From Amycolatopsis balhimycina FH 1894 (GTDB taxonomy: Bacteria > Actinomycetota > Actinomycetes > Mycobacteriales > Pseudonocardiaceae), in assembly GCF_000384295.1 (NCBI RefSeq), contig NZ_KB913037.1, positions 6,196,822 through 6,260,821 on the forward strand: a DNA stretch of 64,000 nucleotides, given 5' to 3'. A model generated the notes under the pieces. The model worked only from the letters and a program-made list of their open reading frames with translations, ran no database searches and had not been told where the DNA came from. This document shows, piece after piece, positions 58,566 to 64,000 of the stretch (the stretch's first letter is position 1; the number at the start of each line of letters is the position of its first letter). Position numbers and translations under genes: made by a program.

Positions 58566-59549
58566 TCAGTCGTTGGCGTGCAGCGCCGCGTTCAGCTCGA
58601 CGCCGATGCCGGTTCGCGGCACGACCTCGACCGCGCCGGTCGCCGAGTTGCGGCGGAAGACCGCGCCCGAGATGCCGTTGAGCTCGCGGGCCTTGACGAC
58701 CTTGCCTTCGACGACGACCTTCGTCCCCGCCGTCACGTACAGGCCGGCCTCGACGACCGAGTCGTCGCCCAGCGAGATCCCGACGCCGCCGTTCGCGCCG
58801 ATCAGGCAGCGCTCGCCCAGCGAGATCGTCTCCTTGCCGCCGCCCGACAGCGTGCCCATGATCGACGCGCCGCCGCCGACGTCCGAGCCGTCGCCGACCA
58901 CCACGCCGGCCGAGATCCGGCCCTCGACCATCGACGCGCCGAGCGTGCCGGCGTTGAAGTTGACGAAGCCCTCGTGCATCACGGTGGTGCCGGACGCCAG
59001 GTGCGCGCCGAGCCGCACGCGGTCCGCGTCGCCGATCCGGACGCCCGTCGGCATGACGTAGTCCACCATCCGCGGGAACTTGTCGACGCTGTACACGGTC
59101 ACCGGGCCGCGCGCCCGCAGCCGCAGCCGCGTCGTCTCGAAACCCTCGACCGGGCACGGGCCGTGGTTGGTCCACACGACGTTGGCCAGCAGGCCGAACA
59201 GGCCGTCGAGGTTCTGGCCGTGCGGGCGGACCAGCCGGTGCGAGAGCAGGTGGAGCCGCAGGTAGATGTCGTGCGTGTCCGCGGGCGCGTCGGCCAGCCT
59301 GCCGATCGTGGTGCGCACGGCGACGACCTCCACCCCGCGGTCGGTGTCCGGGCCGAGCAGCGCCGCGGCGGCCTCGCCGAGCAGCTCGGTGGCCTCGCCG
59401 ACGCTGAGCCGCTCGGTGCCGGGCGTGCCGCCTTCGGTCAGCTTGGGGTGCGGGTACCAGGTGTCGAGGACCGTCCCTTCGGGGGTGACGGTGGCCAGCC
59501 CGACGCCGCTGGCGCCGGTCGTTTCGGGGTTCGGGCTCTGCTCGCTCAC
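58566..59549 (-). CDS. dapD: Tetrahydrodipicolinate N-succinyltransferase
   Basis: The 327-residue trimeric left-handed beta-helix enzyme transfers succinyl from succinyl-CoA to tetrahydrodipicolinate, before DapC. It has [40 protein letters not shown], and hexad repeats up to [18 protein letters not shown]. The length fits the actinobacterial form, longer than that of Escherichia coli. GTG 59549 was chosen; GTG 59585 would overlap the next gene upstream. The lipoprotein gene lies 28 bases upstream on the same strand. Confidence 0.94.
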   Translation of the reverse strand: MSEQSPNPETTGASGVGLATVTPEGTVLDTWYPHPKLTEGGTPGTERLSVGEATELLGEAAAALLGPDTDRGVEVVAVRTTIGRLADAPADTHDIYLRLHLLSHRLVRPHGQNLDGLFGLLANVVWTNHGPCPVEGFETTRLRLRARGPVTVYSVDKFPRMVDYVMPTGVRIGDADRVRLGAHLASGTTVMHEGFVNFNAGTLGASMVEGRISAGVVVGDGSDVGGGASIMGTLSGGGKETISLGERCLIGANGGVGISLGDDSVVEAGLYVTAGTKVVVEGKVVKARELNGISGAVFRRNSATGAVEVVPRTGIGVELNAALHAND

Positions 59550-59577
59550 GGCCTTCACCGTAGTGGAGTGACGCGGA

Positions 59578-60006
59578 TCAACCACTCGTGGGCCGCGCGT
59601 CTACCTGCTTCTTCAGGCCCGAGAGCGCCCCGGCGATGTCGACCAGCGCCTGCGAGCACGGGCCGCCGGGGGACGGCACGGTGGTGCAGCCCGCGCCACG
59701 GAACTCCGCGACGGCCTTCTCCAGTGCGCCCGCCTCGGCGACCAGCTGCGGGTCGCGGTCGTCCGCGCGCTTGCGGGCCGCGCCCGGCACGTTGGCGACC
59801 TCGGTGACGTACTTCTCGCAGCCCTTCGGCAGCTGGGTGCGCGGGCTCGCGTAGCACTGGTCCGCGGTCAGCGCGTCCAGCTTGGTCGGGAGGGCGTCCG
59901 GGCCGGGCTCGCCGCCCTGCTTGGGGGCCGGGCCCGCCTCGTTGCCGCAGCCGGACAGGACCAGGACCAGCAACGCGCCGCCCACGGCGACCGGGAACCT
60001 ACGCAC
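59578..60006 (-). CDS. Hypothetical lipoprotein, 142 residues
   Basis: The protein begins with a signal sequence and lipobox ([18 protein letters not shown], Cys at residue 20), so it should be attached to the outer face of the membrane. The mature part is mostly helical, with four further cysteines (CYAS, CEKY, CTTV, CSQA) that could make two disulfides. The family is not recognised. It lies upstream of dapD on the same strand and is divergent from dapE, with 23 bases between starts. GTG start at 60006. Confidence 0.78.
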   Translation of the reverse strand: MRRFPVAVGGALLVLVLSGCGNEAGPAPKQGGEPGPDALPTKLDALTADQCYASPRTQLPKGCEKYVTEVANVPGAARKRADDRDPQLVAEAGALEKAVAEFRGAGCTTVPSPGGPCSQALVDIAGALSGLKKQVDARPTSG

Positions 60007-60029
60007 ACCCTCACGGTAGCGTGCCGGGC

Positions 60030-61088
60030 ATGAGTCTCGACCTGCACGCCGACCCGGTGGACCTGACCGCAGCGCTGGTGGACGTCTTCAGCGTGTCCGG
60101 GTCGGAGGCCGAACTCGCGGCGCTCGTGCAGGAGGCGCTCGAGAAGCAGGCGCCGCACCTCGAGGTCGTCCGAAACGGCGACGCCGTCCTCGCGCGGACG
60201 AACCTCGGCCGCCCGTCGCGGGTCGTGCTCGCCGGGCACCTCGACACCGTGCCGGAGAACGGCAACTTCCCTTCGCGGCGCGATGACGAGTTCCTGCACG
60301 GCCTCGGCACGGTCGACATGAAGGGCGGCGACGCGGTCTTCCTGCACCTCGCGGCGACGCTTCCGGAGCCGAAGCACGACGTCACCTTCGTCTTCTACGA
60401 CAACGAAGAGGTCGAAGCGGTCAAGAACGGCCTCGGCCGGATCGAGCGCGAGCTGCCGGAGTGGCTGGCCGGGGACCTGGCGATCGTCGGCGAGCCGTCG
60501 AACGGCGTGATCGAGGCCGGCTGCCAGGGCACCATGCGCGTCGAGCTGCGGTTTTCCGGCAAGCGCGCGCACACCGCGCGGTCGTGGATGGGCGAGAACG
60601 CGATCCACGCGCTCGCCGAGCCGCTGCGGCGGCTGGCGGAGTACACGCCGCGGATCGTCGACATCGACGGCCTGACCTACCGCGAGGGCCTGCAGGCGAC
60701 GGCGGTCGGCGGCGGGGTGGCGGGCAACGTCGTCCCGGACGCGGCCGTCCTGACGGTCAACCACCGGTTCGCCCCGGACCGCGACCCGGCGGCGGCCGAG
60801 CGGCACCTGCGCGAGGTGTTCGACGGATTCGAACTGTCCGTTGTGGACCTTTCGCCGGGTGCGCTGCCGGGCCTGTCCGCGCCGGCGGCGGCGGAGCTGG
60901 TGGCGGCGGCGGGCGGCCGCGCGGCGGCGAAGCTGGGGTGGACGGACGTCGCGCGCTTCGCGGCGCGCGGCATGCCGGCGGTGAACTTCGGCCCCGGCGA
61001 CCCGACGCTGGCGCACACGCAGCAGGAGAACGTCCGGATCGAGGAGATCGGCCAGGTCGCCGACGTCCTCCGCAAGTTCCTGGCCTGA
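60030..61088 (+). CDS. dapE: Succinyl-diaminopimelate desuccinylase
   Basis: The 352-residue zinc peptidase-like enzyme removes succinate from N-succinyl-LL-diaminopimelate. It has [14 protein letters not shown] (metal His and Asp), [34 protein letters not shown] with the catalytic glutamate, the dimer domain from [16 protein letters not shown], and a late metal histidine in [15 protein letters not shown] 60030 was chosen. It is divergent from the lipoprotein gene and probably ends at the hairpin at 61128. Confidence 0.94.
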   Translation: MSLDLHADPVDLTAALVDVFSVSGSEAELAALVQEALEKQAPHLEVVRNGDAVLARTNLGRPSRVVLAGHLDTVPENGNFPSRRDDEFLHGLGTVDMKGGDAVFLHLAATLPEPKHDVTFVFYDNEEVEAVKNGLGRIERELPEWLAGDLAIVGEPSNGVIEAGCQGTMRVELRFSGKRAHTARSWMGENAIHALAEPLRRLAEYTPRIVDIDGLTYREGLQATAVGGGVAGNVVPDAAVLTVNHRFAPDRDPAAAERHLREVFDGFELSVVDLSPGALPGLSAPAAAELVAAAGGRAAAKLGWTDVARFAARGMPAVNFGPGDPTLAHTQQENVRIEEIGQVADVLRKFLA

Positions 61089-61127
61089 GTGCTCAGTGGC
61101 GGTCGTCACACTGGGCGGTGCTGAGCT

Positions 61128-61166
61128 GCGGTGACGCTCCGGGGTCGGACGTCACCGCAACTTTTC
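61128..61166 (+). terminator. Rho-independent-type terminator after dapE
   Basis: GCGGTGACG (61128-61136) pairs perfectly with CGTCACCGC (61150-61158) around a 13-base loop and is followed by AACTTTTCC. A GC stem followed by a T run 40 bases past the dapE stop fits an intrinsic terminator. An operator role for the next gene is possible. Confidence 0.6.
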
Positions 61167-61215
61167 CTCGTCGCGGGCCGTATTCCCTGGGGAACCGTGC
61201 ACCAGGGGAGGACCG

Positions 61216-62022
61216 ATGCCGAACAGCGCGAGACGGGCGGCGGCCGTCGCCGTGCTCGCCGTGGCGGTGTGCGGAGCGGTGGCCGCCTGTGGAGAACGAC
61301 AGCCCGTCGCCGCGCCGGCGGCCGGTCCGATCGTCACCGCTATCGCGGACGCCACCTCGATCCCGCCGCCGCCCGCCGAACGCGAGCCCGTCATACAGCC
61401 CACGCCCGTCGAGGTCGCCATCACGTTCCCGCAGACCGGCTCCGGCCAGTGGATGTTCACGCCGGGCAGCGACGAGGTCGCCGGTACGCAGGGCAGGCTC
61501 ATGCGCTACCGGATCGCGCTGGAGACCGACATCGACGGCGTCGGGCCCGCCGACTTCGCCCGGCGGATCCGCGGGATCCTCGGCGACCCGCGCGGCTGGA
61601 CCGGCGGCGGCCAGTGGCGGCTGCAGCAGGTCGGGCCGGCCGACATGGCCGACTTCACCATCTACCTGGCCACCCCGGCCAGCCGCGACAAGCTGTGTGG
61701 CGGCACCCCGGACGGCTACACGTCTTGCCGCAACGGCAGCAACGTCGTGCTCAACGTCGCCCGCTGGGCCAACGCCGTGCCGAACTACGGCGCCCCGATC
61801 GACGTCTACCGCCAGTACATGGTCACCCACGAAACCGGCCACCGGCTGGGCCAGGGCCACGAGCTGTGCCCGGGCCCGGGCCGCCCGGCGCCGGTGATGG
61901 AGCAGCAGACGCTCGGGCTGCACGGCTGCGTCCCGAACCCGTGGCCGTTCCCGGACGGCGGCCGCGAGTACGCCGGCCCGCCGGGCGAGTACAACGACCC
62001 GATCCCGGCCGGGGACTCCTGA
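61216..62022 (+). CDS. DUF3152 lipoprotein, putative zinc metalloprotease
   Basis: The 268-residue lipoprotein has a signal and lipobox (VCGAVAACGERQP, Cys about 25), a proline-rich linker, and a DUF3152 domain (about 65-262) with GTQGRLMRYRIALETDIDG. The domain also has the metal motif VTHETGHRLGQGHE, which has the HExxHxxxxxH form of metzincin-like zinc proteases. Cysteine pairs (CGG, CRNG, CPGP, CVPN) probably form disulfides outside the cell. Function is unproven. ATG 61216 follows GGGGAGG. A family B palindrome follows the stop at 62029. Confidence 0.87.
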   Translation: MPNSARRAAAVAVLAVAVCGAVAACGERQPVAAPAAGPIVTAIADATSIPPPPAEREPVIQPTPVEVAITFPQTGSGQWMFTPGSDEVAGTQGRLMRYRIALETDIDGVGPADFARRIRGILGDPRGWTGGGQWRLQQVGPADMADFTIYLATPASRDKLCGGTPDGYTSCRNGSNVVLNVARWANAVPNYGAPIDVYRQYMVTHETGHRLGQGHELCPGPGRPAPVMEQQTLGLHGCVPNPWPFPDGGREYAGPPGEYNDPIPAGDS

Positions 62023-62028
62023 CCGCAC

Positions 62029-62086
62029 AAGTCCGTGAATGGCACATTGAGGGACTCCAAGTCCCTCAATGTGCCATTCACGGCTT
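62029..62086. repeat. Long palindrome, probable bidirectional terminator (family B)
   Basis: GTGAATGGCACATTGAGGGA is mirrored by TCCCTCAATGTGCCATTCAC around CTCCAAG. Compared with 38407, the centre has one changed base. It lies between the convergent DUF3152 and chitinase genes. Confidence 0.9.
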
Positions 62087-62091
62087 TCGGA

Positions 62092-63135
62092 TCAGCGGCC
62101 CTGCAGGGATTTCACGTTGTTGCCGAACGTCCAGCCCTTCGAGCCGTCCCAGTTGATCGACCAGTCCATCAGGCCCTTCAGGCCCGGAACCGAGCGCCAC
62201 GCCTGGGAAACCAGGCTCGGCGACATGTACCCGCCACCCGCGCCGGGCTGCGCGGGCAGGCCGGGGACCTGCTTGTCGTAGGGGACGCGGATCGTCGTGC
62301 CCTGCACGACCAGGCCCTGGTTCAGGCACTGCGTCTGCACGGTGAAGCCCTGCACGGTCCCGGCCTGGTAAGAGTCGCCGGAGCAGCCGTACATCGAGCC
62401 GTTGTAGTACTGCATGTTGAGCCACCACAGCCGGCCGTTGTCCGCGTACTTCTTGATGATCGGCAGGTACGCGCCCCAGATCGAGCCGTAGGCGATGCTG
62501 CCGCCGGTCACGTACGCGGTTTCGGGCGCCATGGTGAGCCCGAAGTTCGACGGCATCTTCGCCAGCACGCCGTCGATGATGCGGATCAGGTTCGCCTGCG
62601 ACGCCGAGAGCGTCTTGATGTTCCCGCTGTTCGTCAGCCCGGTTTCGATGTCGATGTCGATCCCGTCGAAGTTGTACTGCTTGAGGATCGGCACGACCGT
62701 GGCGACGAACTTGTCGGCCACCGCCGACGAAGACAGGTCTATCCCGGCCGCCGCGCCGCCGATGGACAGCAGGATGGTCGCGCCCGCGGCCTTCGCGGCG
62801 CACATCTCGGCGGGCGTCGACACCTTCACCCCGGCGTCCATCCCGTTCTCCCACAGCACTGTGCCGTCGGAGCGGATGACCGGGAAGGCCGCGTTGACGA
62901 CGTTGTAGCCGTGCTGCGCGAGGCGGCTGTCGGTGATCGGGACCCAGCCCATCCCGGGGTGGACGCCGTTCGCGGCGCCGTCCCAGTTCTCCCAGTATCC
63001 CTGGAGGACCTTCCCGGCGGGCCGCGACTTCACCGCGCACGTGTCGGCCCGCACCGCCCCCTGCGCGGGAGCCGCCACGAACAGCGGGACGGCGAGCAAC
63101 GCCGTCAGAAGGGTTCCGAGCCAACGGGTTCTCAT
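62092..63135 (-). CDS. Secreted chitinase, glycoside hydrolase family 18
   Basis: The 347-residue exported enzyme has a signal peptide (about residues 1-30, ending APAQGAV) and a GH18 barrel with LQGYWENWDG, ILLSIGGAAAG and the catalytic motif YNFDGIDIDIETG (DxxDxDxE, glutamate as acid). It ends with GLMDWSINWDGSKGW. It should cut chitin outside the cell. ATG 63135 was chosen for GGAG 5 bases upstream; ATG 63147 adds four residues. A DasR-like operator lies 84 bases upstream, which fits N-acetylglucosamine control. Confidence 0.94.
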   Translation of the reverse strand: MRTRWLGTLLTALLAVPLFVAAPAQGAVRADTCAVKSRPAGKVLQGYWENWDGAANGVHPGMGWVPITDSRLAQHGYNVVNAAFPVIRSDGTVLWENGMDAGVKVSTPAEMCAAKAAGATILLSIGGAAAGIDLSSSAVADKFVATVVPILKQYNFDGIDIDIETGLTNSGNIKTLSASQANLIRIIDGVLAKMPSNFGLTMAPETAYVTGGSIAYGSIWGAYLPIIKKYADNGRLWWLNMQYYNGSMYGCSGDSYQAGTVQGFTVQTQCLNQGLVVQGTTIRVPYDKQVPGLPAQPGAGGGYMSPSLVSQAWRSVPGLKGLMDWSINWDGSKGWTFGNNVKSLQGR

Positions 63136-63218
63136 ACCGGCTCCCATCGTCGTTGAGGGCGAACGCGGCGGGTCCGCCCAACATAAGCGCCGCGGGAACC
63201 CCTGACTACCGACGAACG

Positions 63219-63234
63219 GGTGGTCTAGACAACT
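63219..63234. promoter_or_regulatory. DasR-responsive element (dre) upstream of the chitinase
   Basis: GGTGGTCTAGACAACT matches 13 of 16 positions of the streptomycete dre consensus ACTGGTCTAGACCACT, including the whole GGTCTAGAC core. It lies 84 bases before the chitinase start. DasR is a GntR repressor released by glucosamine-6-phosphate, and chitinase genes are its classic targets. Confidence 0.78.
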
Positions 63235-63247
63235 GTCGTTGGGGCTA

Positions 63248-63305
63248 AAGCCGTGAATGGCACATTGAGGGACTTCAAGTCCCTCAATGTGCCATTCACG
63301 GACTT
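63248..63305. repeat. Long palindrome, probable terminator (family B)
   Basis: GTGAATGGCACATTGAGGGA and its mirror form the same stem as at 38407, but the outer arms differ (AAGCCG on the left, CGGACTT on the right). It follows, in the direction of transcription, the stop codon of the secreted P-domain gene and precedes the chitinase regulatory region. Confidence 0.9.
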
Positions 63306-63309
63306 GGTG

Positions 63310-64000
63310 CTACACGGTGAGCGTCCAGGAGGACAGGTAGCCGGTGTCGGCCGGGCCGGCGTCGCGGATGCGGAGCTGCCAGGAGCCGTTCGCGGCCTCG
63401 GAGGAGGCGTTGACGGTGTAGGTGGTGTCGAGGTTCGGCGTCGAGTCGCTGCTGGAGTTCTTCAGCCGGTACGCCGTGCCGTCCGGGGCGACGAGGTCGA
63501 TGACCAGGTCACCGCGGTAGGTGTGGGTGATGTGGACCTCGACCTTGGTGGTGCCGGACGCGTTGCGCGCGCAGTCGACGTTCGCCGTGCTGCTGACCGC
63601 GGCACCCGGGTAGTCCGGGATGTCCAGCCGCGTCGAGGTGGTCACCGGGGCGCACGACGAACTGCCGACACCGAGCGAGAACGACGCCGTGTGGTCGGCG
63701 TTCGCGCCGTCGGCGGTCACCGTGACACCGAATGTGCCGGTCGGCGTGCTCGACGACGTCGTGATGGTCAGCGTCGAGGAGCCGCCCGAGGAGATCGTCG
63801 CCGGGCTGAACGACGCCGTCGCGCCCGCCGGCAGGCCGCTTGCCGACAGCGAGATCGACTGCGCCGAGCCGGACGTCGTCGTGGTGCTCACCGCGGCCTG
63901 GAGCGACTGTCCCGGTTGGACAGTCCCCGAGGCCGGGTTCACCGCGACCGAGAAGTCGTTGCCCTGCGGCGCGTCGACGGCCAGCTTCCAGAGCGCGTAG
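63310..64000 (-). CDS. C-terminal part of a secreted protein with P-domain (gene runs off the right edge)
   Basis: At least 229 residues are in the window. The visible part has an Ig-like/BACON-type repeat (NPASGTVQPGQSLQAAVS to about TASFSLGVGS), then a proprotein-convertase P-domain with STRLDIPDYPGAAVSSTANV, THTYRGDLVIDLVAPDGTAY and GSWQLRIRDAGPADTGYLSS. P-domains close many secreted proteases of actinomycetes (S8, M28 or M4 types); the catalytic part lies outside the window, so the type cannot be named. The open frame continues to the edge without a start. Confidence 0.87.
   Translation of the reverse strand, partial: YALWKLAVDAPQGNDFSVAVNPASGTVQPGQSLQAAVSTTTTSGSAQSISLSASGLPAGATASFSPATISSGGSSTLTITTSSSTPTGTFGVTVTADGANADHTASFSLGVGSSSCAPVTTSTRLDIPDYPGAAVSSTANVDCARNASGTTKVEVHITHTYRGDLVIDLVAPDGTAYRLKNSSSDSTPNLDTTYTVNASSEAANGSWQLRIRDAGPADTGYLSSWTLTV

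Noticed and set aside
7522..63305. The evenly sized palindromes as a CRISPR array or tRNA-like genes
   Set aside because: The copies are kilobases apart without spacers, are self-complementary over their full length, and show no cloverleaf.

Overview
The window is very GC-rich, and nearly all of it codes for protein. Many starts are GTG, genes often overlap by 4 bases, and the protein families are those of a filamentous actinomycete. The best guess is Amycolatopsis or a close member of the Pseudonocardiaceae. That rests on gene content, the short palindromic intergenic repeats and a DasR-type operator, not on a database match. There are about 63 protein genes, no recognisable rRNA or tRNA gene, no CRISPR array and no insertion sequence. 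No gene-free stretch exceeds 300 bases; the longest is 20925-21194 (270 bases), where I see no confident element.

The backbone keeps a gene order I recall from Mycobacterium tuberculosis (Rv3279c to Rv3261): birA (3646), a PH-domain membrane protein (4526), GtrA proteins (17634-18709), purK/purE (24666-26358), a fadE25-like acyl-CoA dehydrogenase (28147), a TIGR03089 protein (31873), LCP ligases (33513, 34830), rmlD (37512), wbbL (45479), the GDP-mannose pyrophosphorylase (46927) and fbiB/fbiA (50460, 51799). Accessory blocks interrupt it. One is an HMG-CoA lyase followed by a TNT-type NADase toxin with a small coupled partner (5119-7521). Next come a secreted GH92 mannosidase with a LacI-type operator (7586-10898), hisN with regulators (10983-15197), and an NmrA/MFS pair (15216-17377). 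A single-chain sigma factor carries a membrane and outer domain (18720-20924), and two GT87 transferases lie in tandem (22115-24653). Four extra glycosyltransferase genes sit between rmlD and wbbL (38476-45310).

The right third holds the F420 genes in an overlapping chain GNAT-fbiA-fbiB-NUDIX (53585 down to 49918). It also carries a coupled trio ending in a 47-residue membrane protein (49890 down to 48965), and lysine/cell-wall genes fdxA-dapC (53952-55360), dapD (58566) and dapE (60030). A TetR/FAD-monooxygenase pair with twin operators (55354-57449), a DUF3152 lipoprotein, a GH18 chitinase with a DasR-like site, and the 3' end of a secreted P-domain protein complete it. Several themes link the genes: dTDP-rhamnose and GDP-mannose supply, glycosyltransferases and LCP attachment enzymes all point to envelope polysaccharide assembly.

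A striking structural feature is how convergent genes meet. Of 13 convergent pairs, 7 overlap or lie within 8 bases of each other. The other 6 are 58-78 bases apart, and every one of these gaps carries a repeat element: a long near-perfect palindrome in five and a direct repeat in one. Two more palindromes lie downstream of dapD and of the last gene. These palindromes behave like a dispersed bidirectional terminator family; one supplies the stop codon of the small membrane protein.
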